A stretch of 51,655 bases of DNA from an uncultured Acidobacteriota bacterium (GTDB taxonomy: Bacteria; Acidobacteriota; Thermoanaerobaculia; Multivoradales; SZUA-115): positions 1-51,655 of the forward strand of contig CALMKX010000340.1 in assembly GCA_937867335.1 (NCBI GenBank), in the 5' to 3' direction. The first letter of the stretch is position 1. Each line of letters starts with the position of its first letter. A model generated the notes under the pieces. It was not told the origin of the DNA, did not search any database, and saw only the letters and a list, made by a program, of their open reading frames with translations. Positions 1-10,837 of the stretch are shown in pieces. The position numbers were made by a program, and so were the translations under genes.

Positions 1-1362
1 GCCCGGCGCTGCCGCCGCCACGGCGGCGAGCCGACCCCAGGCATCTCGAGGCAGCTCGACAGGCTGGGTCTGGGGCTTCATGTAGAGGGTGTAGACCACC
101 CGCAGGTAGTAGAAGACGCCCACCAGGCTGGCCAGCACACCGACGATGGCGAGGCCCACATGGCCGTTCTTCACCGCATGGAGGAACACCAGGTACTTGC
201 CGAAGAAGCCGAAGGTGGGCGGGATGCCCCCCAGGGAGAGCATGCAGATGGCGAGGCAGGCGCCCAGGACCGGGCTCTGGTAGCCCAGGCCAGCGAGCTC
301 CGAGAGGTAGTGCTGCTCGCCGGCCTTCTTGTAGAGCATCGAGATGACGGCGAAGGCGCCGGCATTCATCAGGGCGTAGGCCAGCAGGTAGACCACGATC
401 GGCGCCCAGGCTTCGTCCGTGGGGCTCGAAAGGGCGATGGCGAGATAGCCCATATGGGCCACGCCGGAGTAGGCGAGCATGCGCTTGATGTCCCGCTGCA
501 CCAGGGCGAGCAGGTTGCCGCCCACCATCGAGAGCACGGCGAGAATCGCCACCAGCTGACCCCATTTGGTGTCGGCGGCGGAACCGGTCAGCACCTGCAG
601 GATGCGCAGGATCACCAGGGCGCTCGCCGCCTTGGGGGCGATCGACAGGAAGCCGACAAAGGGCGACGGCGCTCCCTGGTAGGTGTCCGGAGCCCAGGCG
701 TGGAACGGCACCAGGCTCATCTTGAAGGCGAAAGCGCAGATCAGGAGCAGGGCGCCCAGAGTCACCACGGTGCGGGCGCCCACGCCGGAGGCGATCGCCT
801 GGCCGATTTCGGGCAGGCCGGTGGCCCCGGTCTCGCCGTAGACGAGGGCGACGCCCATGAGCAGGAAGGCGCTGACGAAGGCGCCCATCAGGAAATACTT
901 GATGGCCGCCTCGCTGCTCCAGGCGATCTGGCGATGGAAGGCGGCGAGCGAGTAGAGGCAGATCGAGAACAGCTCGAGGCAGACGAAGATGGTCAGCAGT
1001 TCGGTGGCGCGCAGCATCAGCAGGATGCCCACGGCGCACCAGAGCAGCAACGAGAGGTACTCCCCGGCCGGGATCCGCTCGCGGCGCAAGAACCCTTCCG
1101 AGGCGGCCACGGTCAAGGCCGTCGCCACCAGCACCACCATGGTGAACACCAGGGTGACCGGCGAGGTCTCGAGCTGGCCGCCGAAGGTGCGGCCGGCCAC
1201 GAGGCCCGTAGCGGCCCAGCCGGCTACCACCGTCGAGAGCAGCGCGAAAGGAGTGGCTACCCGCCGGAAAGCCGGCAGGAAGGCCTCGAGCAGCAGGAGC
1301 AGGATGCCTGCCCCGGTCAGCACCAGTTCGGGTGCCAGAGATGCAAGGTCTGCCGCGCTCAC
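1..1362 (-). CDS. nuoN: NADH-quinone oxidoreductase subunit N (3' end outside window)
   Basis: Membrane subunit of complex I, one of the three antiporter-like proton-pumping subunits. The visible 454 codons are hydrophobic throughout and carry the family's conserved blocks: FVCLELFSICLYSLAAF around residue 120, then KYFLMGAF, KMSLVPFHAWAPDTYQG and KRMLAYSGVAHMGYL. No stop codon occurs before the window edge; the family is usually about 480-500 residues, so only a short C-terminal piece should be missing. The start is a GTG (1360-1362) that overlaps the nuoM stop in a GTGA junction, so the two genes are translationally coupled. It is the last gene seen of the nuo operon. Confidence 0.95.
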   Translation of the reverse strand, partial: MSAADLASLAPELVLTGAGILLLLLEAFLPAFRRVATPFALLSTVVAGWAATGLVAGRTFGGQLETSPVTLVFTMVVLVATALTVAASEGFLRRERIPAGEYLSLLLWCAVGILLMLRATELLTIFVCLELFSICLYSLAAFHRQIAWSSEAAIKYFLMGAFVSAFLLMGVALVYGETGATGLPEIGQAIASGVGARTVVTLGALLLICAFAFKMSLVPFHAWAPDTYQGAPSPFVGFLSIAPKAASALVILRILQVLTGSAADTKWGQLVAILAVLSMVGGNLLALVQRDIKRMLAYSGVAHMGYLAIALSSPTDEAWAPIVVYLLAYALMNAGAFAVISMLYKKAGEQHYLSELAGLGYQSPVLGACLAICMLSLGGIPPTFGFFGKYLVFLHAVKNGHVGLAIVGVLASLVGVFYYLRVVYTLYMKPQTQPVELPRDAWGRLAAVAAAAPG

Positions 1363-2957
1363 CGCGCCACCTCCTGCTGGCCTGGAGAGGCCGCGGCGGC
1401 CTCCTTCGGCTCGACGGCGATCAGCCGGGCTTCGGTCGGGACCGGCTGCTTCAAGCGTTCCGTATATTGGCTGAGGGTCGCCTCGAGGGCCTTCTGGCTG
1501 GGCGCCAGGAAGCCCGCCGGAGCCACGCCGATCCACAGCATCAGCACGGCGAGCGGCGCCAGGCTCAGCACCTCGCGCAGCGAGAGGTCCGAAAGCCCCT
1601 TGTTCTCTTCCTTCTCGAGCGGGCCCCAGATCGTCAACTGGAGCATCTTGAGCAGGTAGACCGCCGCCAGCACCACACCGAAGGCGGCGGCGATGGCCCA
1701 GGCGCCCACCGCCCGGTAGCTGCCCAGGAGGATCAAGAACTCGCCCACGAAGCCGTTCAGGGCCGGCAGGCCCACCGAGGCCAGGGCGGAGAAGACCAGG
1801 AAGAAGGCGAAGACCGGCATCACCTTGGCGAGGCCGCCGAACTCGTCGAACTTCTTGGTGTGGCGGCGGTCGTAGATCATGCCCACCAACAAGAAGAGGG
1901 CGCCTGTCGAGAGGCCGTGGTTGACCATCTGGATCAGGGCCCCTTGCCAGGCCACCACGTCGGCGGCCAAGAGCCCGAGCATCACGAAGCCGAGGTGGGC
2001 CACCGAGGAATAGGCCACCAGCTTCTTCATATCCGGCTGCATCCAGGCCACCAGGGCACCGTAGAGGATGCCGGTGATCGCCAGGGCCAGGAGCAGCGGC
2101 CGGGCCTGGGCGCTCGCGTGGGGGAAGAGCGGCATGGCGAAGCGCAGGTAGCCGTAGGTGCCGAGCTTGAGCAGGATGCCGGCCAGCAGCACGGAGCCGC
2201 CGGTGGGGGCCTCCACGTGGGCATCCGGCAACCAGGTGTGGACCGGGAACATCGGCACCTTGATCAAGAAGGCGAGGGCGAAGCCGGCGAAGAGCCAGAG
2301 CTGAGCCCCGGCCGGCAGGTCGAGACGAAGCAGATCCTCGTAGGCGAAGCTCCAGGTGCCAGCAACCCGGAAGTAGGTGGCGCCGATCCACAGGATGGCG
2401 ACCAGCATCAGCAGGCTGCCGGCCATGGTGAAGAGGAAGAACTTCACCGCCGCGTAGATGCGCCGCTCGCCTCCCCAGATGCCGATGATCAAGTACATCG
2501 GCACCAGCATCACTTCCCAGAAGACATAGAACAGGAAGAGGTCGAAGGCGAAGAGCGAGCCCAGGACGCCCGAGGTGAGCACCAGCAGGGATGCGCCGTA
2601 GGCCGGCCAGCGCTGGCTGATGCCCTTCCAGGTGCCAAGGACCACGATCGGCACCAGCACGATGGCGAGCAGGGCCAGGGGCCAGGAGATGCCGTCGGCC
2701 ACGAGCTCCCAGCGGATGCCCCAGCGGGGAATCCAGGACAAGGCGGCATCGCGGCTGGCCGTGAACGGCCCGTCGGCGCCGCCGTGCGAGCCGAGGTACA
2801 GGGCTGCCAGGCCCAGCTCGAGAAGCGAGACCACCAGCAGGTAGACCTTCACCACCTGCTCGCGCCGCAAAAAAACGAGCGGCAGCGCCGCCACAGCCGG
2901 GAAGAGCACCAGGCGGGTGAGGCTGTCGCTAGCGGCCAGTGCCAGGAATGTGTCCAT
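1359..2957 (-). CDS. nuoM: NADH-quinone oxidoreductase subunit M
   Basis: Antiporter-like proton-pumping subunit of complex I, 532 residues, a normal length for the family. The charged residues that run through the membrane in this family are visible: Glu148 (in FWEVMLVPMYLIIG), Lys233 (in LIKVPMFPVHTWLPDAH) and Lys264 (in ILLKLGTYGY). It lies 4 bases downstream of nuoL and overlaps nuoN by four bases. Nothing suggests truncation or a frameshift. The start is the ATG at 2955-2957. Confidence 0.97.
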   Translation of the reverse strand: MDTFLALAASDSLTRLVLFPAVAALPLVFLRREQVVKVYLLVVSLLELGLAALYLGSHGGADGPFTASRDAALSWIPRWGIRWELVADGISWPLALLAIVLVPIVVLGTWKGISQRWPAYGASLLVLTSGVLGSLFAFDLFLFYVFWEVMLVPMYLIIGIWGGERRIYAAVKFFLFTMAGSLLMLVAILWIGATYFRVAGTWSFAYEDLLRLDLPAGAQLWLFAGFALAFLIKVPMFPVHTWLPDAHVEAPTGGSVLLAGILLKLGTYGYLRFAMPLFPHASAQARPLLLALAITGILYGALVAWMQPDMKKLVAYSSVAHLGFVMLGLLAADVVAWQGALIQMVNHGLSTGALFLLVGMIYDRRHTKKFDEFGGLAKVMPVFAFFLVFSALASVGLPALNGFVGEFLILLGSYRAVGAWAIAAAFGVVLAAVYLLKMLQLTIWGPLEKEENKGLSDLSLREVLSLAPLAVLMLWIGVAPAGFLAPSQKALEATLSQYTERLKQPVPTEARLIAVEPKEAAAASPGQQEVAR

Positions 2958-2961
2958 AGTT

Positions 2962-4905
<1,944 letters not shown>

Positions 4906-4924
4906 TGCGGTCGTCTTCCCTCGC

Positions 4925-5226
4925 TTACCAGCGCATCAGGTTCAGACGGTTGAGGTCGATGGTGTGCCGGTGGCGATAGATGGCGATGAAGAGAGCCAGG
5001 CCCACGGCAGCCTCGGCCGCCGCAACCGCCATCACGAAGAGCACGATCAGCTGGCCCATGCGATCGCCCAGCAGGCGGGAGTAGGCGATGAGCGTGAGGT
5101 TCACCGAGTTCAGCATCAGCTCGATCGACAGGAAGATGGTGATGCCGCTGCGCCGCGTGAGCGCTCCCAGGGTGCCGATGATGAACAGCATCCCGGCCAG
5201 CAACAGGTAGTAGGAGATGGGGACCA

Positions 5227-5227
<1 letters not shown>
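4925..5227 (-). CDS. nuoK: NADH-quinone oxidoreductase subunit K
   Basis: Small complex I membrane subunit of 100 residues with three transmembrane helices. The two membrane glutamates of the family are seen in SIELMLNSVNLTLIAY and in AVAAAEAAVGLALFIA. The ATG at 5225-5227 was chosen because it gives the canonical MVPISYYL N-terminus and overlaps the nuoJ stop codon by one base (TGATG), a coupled junction. A longer open frame upstream lies inside nuoJ and has no NuoK character. Confidence 0.97.
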
Positions 5228-5769
<542 letters not shown>

Positions 5770-5780
5770 GACGCGGCCTC

Positions 5781-6809
5781 TTACATCCAGCCCTGAAGCG
5801 TCGCCACGGCGACCCAGAGCAAGTTGACGATCGAAAGCGGCAACAGCACCTTCCAGCCCAGGCGCATCAGCTGGTCATATCGGAAGCGCGGGAGCGTCCA
5901 GCGCACCCACACGAAGAGGCACATGAAGAGGATCACCTTCACCGCCAGGCCGCTGAAGGAGACCAGGGCCGTGAGAGCCCAGGGCCCGCTCGGCGGGTTG
6001 AGGAAAGGCAGCTTCCAGCCGCCCAGGTAGAGCGTGGCGCAGAGCGCCGAGAGCGCCGCCATGTTGATGTACTCCGCGGCCATGAAGGCTGCGAAGCGCA
6101 TGGCGCTGTACTCGGTGTGGTAGCCGGCCACCAGCTCGGACTCGGCCTCCGGCAGGTCGAAGGGGGTGCGATTGGTCTCGGCGAACATCGCCACCAGGAA
6201 CACCAGGAAGCCGATCGCCTGCGGCACGGCGTTCCACAGATGCTCCTGCTGGTAGGCCACCACGGCGTCGAGCCGGAAGGTGCCCACTGGCAGTAGCACG
6301 CCGAGCACGGCGAGGGTCAACGCCAGCTCGTAGCTGATCAGCTGCGCCGAAGCGCGGATCGAGCCCAGCAGCGAGAATTTGTTGTTGGAGGAGTAGCCGG
6401 CCGAGACCAGGGCGTAGACGCCCAGGCTGGAGAGGGCCAGGAACAACAGCACGCCGCTCTCGACATCGGCCACCACCAGGTTGTGCACCCGGCCGCCGAC
6501 CTCGATCGGTGGGCCGAAGGGCAGCACCACGAAGGTGGAGAGGGCGGGCAGCATGGCGAGCACCGGGGCCAGCAAGAACAACGGCTTCTCGACCTCGGTG
6601 GGGGTGATGTCCTCCTTGAAGATGAACTTGAGGGCATCCGCGAGCGGTTGGAGCAAGCCCCAGGGCCCGAGCCGGTTGGGGCCCGGGCGGTCCTGGATCA
6701 GGGCGCAGGCCCGGCGCTCCACCCAGACCATGATCGGTGCCAGAGTACCGAGGAAGAAGGCCAGGAACAGCGCGATCTTGAGCAGGGCGGCCGTCAAGTC
6801 CACGCTCAT
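5781..6809 (-). CDS. nuoH: NADH-quinone oxidoreductase subunit H
   Basis: Complex I membrane subunit that forms the quinone entry site at the join between arm and membrane; 342 residues. Conserved cytoplasmic loops are intact: VWVERRACALIQDRPGPNRLG (residues 28-48) and ETNRTPFDLPEAESELVAG (211-229), which form the quinone-channel interface with NuoB and NuoD. The gene overlaps nuoG by four bases (ATGA). Its partners at the interface (NuoB, D and I) are not encoded nearby. Confidence 0.97.
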   Translation of the reverse strand: MSVDLTAALLKIALFLAFFLGTLAPIMVWVERRACALIQDRPGPNRLGPWGLLQPLADALKFIFKEDITPTEVEKPLFLLAPVLAMLPALSTFVVLPFGPPIEVGGRVHNLVVADVESGVLLFLALSSLGVYALVSAGYSSNNKFSLLGSIRASAQLISYELALTLAVLGVLLPVGTFRLDAVVAYQQEHLWNAVPQAIGFLVFLVAMFAETNRTPFDLPEAESELVAGYHTEYSAMRFAAFMAAEYINMAALSALCATLYLGGWKLPFLNPPSGPWALTALVSFSGLAVKVILFMCLFVWVRWTLPRFRYDQLMRLGWKVLLPLSIVNLLWVAVATLQGWM

Positions 6810-8449
6810 GGCTCACCTCCTCCCGCGACGGTCGCGGCCAGGGCCGGCTCGGCTCCGACGGGCCGGCCGGTAGCCGGAACGGCCTCGAAGCGGACCCCGG
6901 AGAACGCCGGCACGCGGGCAGCCAGGCGGTCGAAGACCTGCGCCTCGGTGAGCCCCGCCCAGGCAGCGTCGAAGCGGGCGAGGATCTCGGTCAGCACCTC
7001 GACGGGCGTCTTCACCTGGGCCGGGGCCGGGAAGGCCTGAGCGAAGGTCTGCAGCCGGCCTGCGACGTTGACGAAGCTGCCGGCGCGCTCGGCTGGAGTG
7101 GCCACCGGCAACACCACGTCGGCCACCTTGGAGAGAGGCGTCTCGGCCCAGCCCATCACCACCAGGAAGCCGGCCTTGCGCAGCCGTTCGACCGTCGCCG
7201 GCTCGCTCGCCTCCGGGCCGAAGTCGCTGTCGGCCACGAAAAGCACGGAGCAGTCAGCCGCGCGATCGGCCGCGAGGAGGGCTCGAGCGTCGATGCCGCT
7301 CGGCCCGGGAACCAGGCCGGCGAGCTCCGCACCACGACGGTTGGGCGCCGTGTCTCGTCCGGCCAGGCCACCGTGAGTATTGGGAATCCGCCGCTCCGGC
7401 CCCTCCCGCCCGGCGACCGAACGGTGGGGAGAGGCGACCTGATCCGCCAGCGTGGCGAGCAGGAAAGCATCCTCGGTGGAGAGCCGGCCCGAGCCCAGGA
7501 AGGCCACCGCTCCGGAGGCGTTGCCGTGCTCCAGGCGGCGAGCCACCAGGTCGAGGGCCTCGCGCCAGGTGGCTGCCGGCAGAGCGCCGCCTTTGCGGGC
7601 GATCTGGGGGATCTGCAGGCGGGGCAGGGCGGTCAGGCGCTGATGGGAGCCCCGGCCGTAGTCGCACATCCAGTAGTCGTTGACATCCGGGTTGAAGCGC
7701 GGCTTGAGCCTGCGCACCTGGCCCCGCCGATGCTCGAGGGTGATATTGCAGCCAACATCGCAGCCGGTGCAGATCGAAGGCTTCTTGTCCAGGTACCAGA
7801 CCCGCTCGGCGAAACGGAACTCGGTGGAGGTCAGCGCGCCGACCGGGCAGATGTCCACCACGCAGGTCGAGAGCTCATTGTCCAGCGGCTTGCCCGGGAA
7901 AGTGCCGATCTCGGTCCGGGCTCCACGCTGGAAGAAGCCGAGCTCGGCGGTTTTCGCCACCTCGTGGGTGAAGCGGATGCAGCGCGTGCACTGGATGCAC
8001 CGGTTCATGTTCAGCAACACGGTGGGACCGAGTGGGATGCGTTCCTTCTGCGGGTAGGTGCGCTTCTCCTCGTAGTGGAAGCGGGAGGTGGCCACGCCGT
8101 GCTTGAAGGCATAGTCCTGCAAGCCGCACTCGCCGGCCTGATCGCAGATCGGGCAGTCGAGGGGGTGGTTGATCAGCAGGAACTCCATCATCGCCCGCTG
8201 GGCCTCGTGCACCTCGGGCGTGTCGGTGCGCACCACCATGCCATCCTTCATCACCTGCGTGGAGCAGCCGGCCTGGAGCTTGGGCATCCCGGCGATGTGC
8301 ACCAGACACATCCGACACTGCCCTACCACCGAGAGACGAGGGTGGTAGCAGTAGTGGGGGATCTGCACCCCCACCTTGAGGGCGGCGTCGATCAGGTTGG
8401 TGCCTACCTCGACCTCGACGGCCCGGTCGTTGATCGTGACGGTGGGCAT
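6806..8449 (-). CDS. nuoG: NADH-quinone oxidoreductase subunit G, short form
   Basis: Iron-sulfur subunit of the NADH-oxidising module, 547 residues. Ligands are visible for a [2Fe-2S] cluster (Cys34, 45, 48, 62), N5 with its histidine (His95, Cys99, 102, 108), N4 (Cys151, 154, 157, 201) and the extra N7 site (Cys227, 230, 234, 262). After about residue 270 the molybdopterin-like domain is much shorter than in the usual 670-900 residue NuoG: only its last part, around VVMGWAETPLSKVADVVLP, is recognisable. It sits between nuoF and nuoH in canonical order. The shortening may be a lineage trait; the frame is intact. Confidence 0.94.
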   Translation of the reverse strand: MPTVTINDRAVEVEVGTNLIDAALKVGVQIPHYCYHPRLSVVGQCRMCLVHIAGMPKLQAGCSTQVMKDGMVVRTDTPEVHEAQRAMMEFLLINHPLDCPICDQAGECGLQDYAFKHGVATSRFHYEEKRTYPQKERIPLGPTVLLNMNRCIQCTRCIRFTHEVAKTAELGFFQRGARTEIGTFPGKPLDNELSTCVVDICPVGALTSTEFRFAERVWYLDKKPSICTGCDVGCNITLEHRRGQVRRLKPRFNPDVNDYWMCDYGRGSHQRLTALPRLQIPQIARKGGALPAATWREALDLVARRLEHGNASGAVAFLGSGRLSTEDAFLLATLADQVASPHRSVAGREGPERRIPNTHGGLAGRDTAPNRRGAELAGLVPGPSGIDARALLAADRAADCSVLFVADSDFGPEASEPATVERLRKAGFLVVMGWAETPLSKVADVVLPVATPAERAGSFVNVAGRLQTFAQAFPAPAQVKTPVEVLTEILARFDAAWAGLTEAQVFDRLAARVPAFSGVRFEAVPATGRPVGAEPALAATVAGGGEP

Positions 8450-8461
8450 GCGCGATGACTC

Positions 8462-9730
8462 CTAGCTGGCCAGGGCGGGCGCCGCTGCGCCCATCCGCGC
8501 CAGGAACTCGTGACGGAACTTGGTGACGAAGGACTTGGCCGGGCCCACGGCAGCGTCGCCCAAGGCGCACAGCGAATTGCCGCCGATCTGGTTGGCCACC
8601 GAAACGATGAGATCGAGGTCCTTGGGCTCGCCGTGGCCGTCGAGGATGCGGTGGAGCAAGAGGGTCAGCCAGTTGGTGCCCTCCCGGCAGGGAGTGCATT
8701 GGCCGCAGGACTCGTGGCTGAAGAACTTGGCGAAACGGTAGCAGACCCGCACCATGTCGGTGGTGTCGTCCATCACCATCACCGCCGCGGAGCCGAGCAT
8801 GCTGCCGGCTTTGGCCATGGTGTCGAAGTCCAGCCTCAGGTGTCGGTCGTCCGCGCTGAGCACCGGCGCCGAAGCGCCACCGGGCACGTAGGCCTTGAGC
8901 TGGCGGCCCTTCCAGATGCCGCCGCAGACGTCCAGCAACTCCTGGAAGGTGACGCCGATCGGCAGCTCGTACGTTCCCGGCCGCTCGACGTGGCCCGAAA
9001 CGGCGTAGAGCTTGGGGCCGGTGTTGCGCTCGTCCGGGCCGATCGCCTTGAACCAGGCGCTGCCACGCTCGATGATATGAGGCACGCAGCAGATCGTCTC
9101 GACGTTGTTGATCACAGTAGGGCAGCCGAAGGCGCCGACCACCGCCGGGAACGGCGGCTTCACCCGCGGCTGGCCGCGCTTGCCCTCGAGCGACTCGAGC
9201 AGCCCGGTTTCCTCGCCGCAGATATAGGCGCCGGCGCCGCGGTGGACATAGATGTCGTGGCGGAAGCCCGAGCCCATCACGTTCGCACCCAGAATGCCGC
9301 TCTGGTAAGCGTCGGCGATGGCGCGCTCGAGGATGTTGGCGGCGTCCACGTATTCGCCCCGGATGTAGATATAAGTCGTGGCAGCGCCCACGGCGAAGGA
9401 CGTCAGCAGGCAGCCTTCGATCAGCTGGTGCGGGTCCTTCTCCATCAGCAGCCGGTCCTTGAAGGTGCCCGGCTCGGATTCGTCGGCGTTGCACACCAGG
9501 TACTTGGGCTTCGGGCTGTCCTTCGGGATGAAGGTCCACTTCAGGCCGGTGGGGAAGCCCGCTCCACCGCGGCCGCGGAGCCCGGAGGCCTTCACTTCCT
9601 CGGTGATCGCCGCAGGCTCCATCTTGAGGCCCTTCTCGAGGGCCACGTAGCCGCCGCGATCGCGGTAGCCCCGCACGGTGAGCGCCTCGGGATGGCCGAC
9701 GTTGCGACTCAGGACCGGCTCGAAGGCCAT
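8462..9730 (-). CDS. nuoF: NADH-quinone oxidoreductase subunit F
   Basis: NADH- and FMN-binding subunit of complex I, 422 residues. The glycine-rich FMN/NADH loop is GRGGAGFPTG (53-62), with NADESEPGTFKDR (81-93) and the second loop RGAGAYICGEETGLLESLEG (164-183). The N3 [4Fe-4S] ligands are Cys342, 345 and 348 (SCGQCTPCREG) with Cys388. The ATG at 9728-9730 overlaps the nuoE stop by one base; a longer frame upstream lies inside nuoE and lacks NuoF character. Confidence 0.97.
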   Translation of the reverse strand: MAFEPVLSRNVGHPEALTVRGYRDRGGYVALEKGLKMEPAAITEEVKASGLRGRGGAGFPTGLKWTFIPKDSPKPKYLVCNADESEPGTFKDRLLMEKDPHQLIEGCLLTSFAVGAATTYIYIRGEYVDAANILERAIADAYQSGILGANVMGSGFRHDIYVHRGAGAYICGEETGLLESLEGKRGQPRVKPPFPAVVGAFGCPTVINNVETICCVPHIIERGSAWFKAIGPDERNTGPKLYAVSGHVERPGTYELPIGVTFQELLDVCGGIWKGRQLKAYVPGGASAPVLSADDRHLRLDFDTMAKAGSMLGSAAVMVMDDTTDMVRVCYRFAKFFSHESCGQCTPCREGTNWLTLLLHRILDGHGEPKDLDLIVSVANQIGGNSLCALGDAAVGPAKSFVTKFRHEFLARMGAAAPALAS

Positions 9731-10224
9731 CACTCGAGCTCCTTGACGATCTGCCGAGCCTTCTCCGGCGTGAGGTTCTCGTGGTAGCGCTGGTCGATCA
9801 TCATCATCGGCGCGGTGTCGCAGGAGCCCAGGCATTCGAAGTGGACGTAAGAGCAGCGGCCGTCCGCCGTCACCTCGTCCTCGCCCACGCCGAGCTCCTG
9901 GGCGATGGCGGCCATGACCTCGTCCGAGCCGCGGAGCATGCAGGAGACGTTGGTGCACACCCGGATGCGGTGCCGCCCCACCGGTTTCTGGTGATAGAGG
10001 TCGTAGAAGGTCACCACGCCGTAGACGTCCGAGTTGGGTAGCCCAAGCTCGGCGGCCACGGCTTCGATCACGGCGTCCGACAGCCAGCCGCCGTTGGCTT
10101 CCTGTGCCAGGTGCAGCGCCGGCAGCAAGACCGCACGCGGGGTCGGGTAGCGCTTGCGGAGCACGTCGAGCCGCTGGCGTACGTTTTCTGGCAGGGTGGT
10201 GCCGGCTGCTTGTGGTTCACTCAC
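9730..10224 (-). CDS. nuoE: NADH-quinone oxidoreductase subunit E
   Basis: Thioredoxin-like [2Fe-2S] subunit of the NADH module, 164 residues. The N1a ligands are Cys90 and Cys95 (CTNVSC) plus Cys131 and Cys135 (CLGSC). VYGVVTFYDLYHQKPVG is the family signature before the first ligand. It begins only four bases after nuoA ends, although nuoB, nuoC and nuoD normally stand between these two genes. Confidence 0.97.
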   Translation of the reverse strand: MSEPQAAGTTLPENVRQRLDVLRKRYPTPRAVLLPALHLAQEANGGWLSDAVIEAVAAELGLPNSDVYGVVTFYDLYHQKPVGRHRIRVCTNVSCMLRGSDEVMAAIAQELGVGEDEVTADGRCSYVHFECLGSCDTAPMMMIDQRYHENLTPEKARQIVKELE

Positions 10225-10228
10225 GGTT

Positions 10229-10612
10229 CTAACCCCTCACGGCGCGGCGTCCACGCACCACGATGTTGAGGCCGCCCTTGCGCCAGACGTAGGCGTAACC
10301 CACCAGGATCAGAGCGATAAAGGCGACCACGGCCCAGAACAGGGGCCAGCCGAGATCCTTCATCACCAGAGCCCAGGGGTAGAGGAAAGCTGCTTCGAGG
10401 TCGAAGACGATGAAGTCGATCGCTACCAGGAAGAAGGCCACCGAGAGCCGCTTGTGGGAGATGTCCAGAAGCGGCATGCCAGATTCGTAGGTGGAGAGCT
10501 TCACCCTACCACCCACCTGTCGCCCGGCCAGGCGCGACGCCACCAGCATGCCGACGCCGACCAGAAGCGCGATGCCGATGGCCAGGAGGACGGGAAAATA
10601 CTGATGAGGCAT
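10229..10612 (-). CDS. nuoA: NADH-quinone oxidoreductase subunit A
   Basis: Complex I membrane subunit, 127 residues from the chosen start, with three helices. The family motif reads KLSTYESGMP, then VAFFLVAIDFIVFDLEAAFLYPWA, which contains the conserved acidic residues of the second helix. The cysteine usual in YECG is serine here, as in some lineages. The ATG at 10610-10612 is preferred to a start nine codons upstream because GAGGAGG lies 10-12 bases before it, inside the longer reading. It is the first gene of the nuo operon. Confidence 0.94.
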   Translation of the reverse strand: MPHQYFPVLLAIGIALLVGVGMLVASRLAGRQVGGRVKLSTYESGMPLLDISHKRLSVAFFLVAIDFIVFDLEAAFLYPWALVMKDLGWPLFWAVVAFIALILVGYAYVWRKGGLNIVVRGRRAVRG

Positions 10613-10649
10613 GTGGGAGAAGCCCTCCTCAGAGCACAAAGCTTCACTT

Positions 10650-10680
10650 CCGGAGAGAGCCTCACGCGGTTCTCTCCCGG
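10650..10680 (-). other. Hairpin in the nuoA leader
   Basis: CCGGAGAGA (10650-10658) pairs with TCTCTCCCGG (10671-10680), leaving one bulged C and a 12-base loop. It lies 38-68 bases upstream of the nuoA start, inside the intergenic region shared with the divergent glycosyltransferase operon. There is no U-tract on either strand, so a leader structure is more likely than a terminator. No convincing -35/-10 pair for nuoA was found in the 225-base gap. Confidence 0.35.
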
Positions 10681-10799
10681 GTGGAGCACAAGGCTACCGG
10701 CCCAGCGGTCTGCCTCGTGAAGGATGTCACAAGCAGGGGGAGGCCGCAAGAAGGGCGAGCGCCGCTCGAGCCGCTCGGCAAAGCCGCCGGTGCGCGGTG

Positions 10800-10808
10800 T
10801 GCTATAAC
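10800..10808 (+). promoter_or_regulatory. Extended -10 promoter for the glycosyltransferase operon
   Basis: TGCTATAAC is a good extended -10 element (TGn plus TATAAC). It lies 29 bases upstream of the ATG at 10838. No -35 resembling TTGACA is present 16-18 bases upstream (CAAAGC at 18), which fits an extended -10 promoter. The same TGTGCTA block appears upstream of tolQ and pal. Confidence 0.45.
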
Positions 10809-10837
10809 CAGCGGCCTGGTTCGGAGTGCGTCGGTTT

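Noticed and set aside
10613-10799. Promoter for nuoA
   Set aside because: TTGTGA and TAGCCT occur but at the wrong spacing; no convincing pair could be named.
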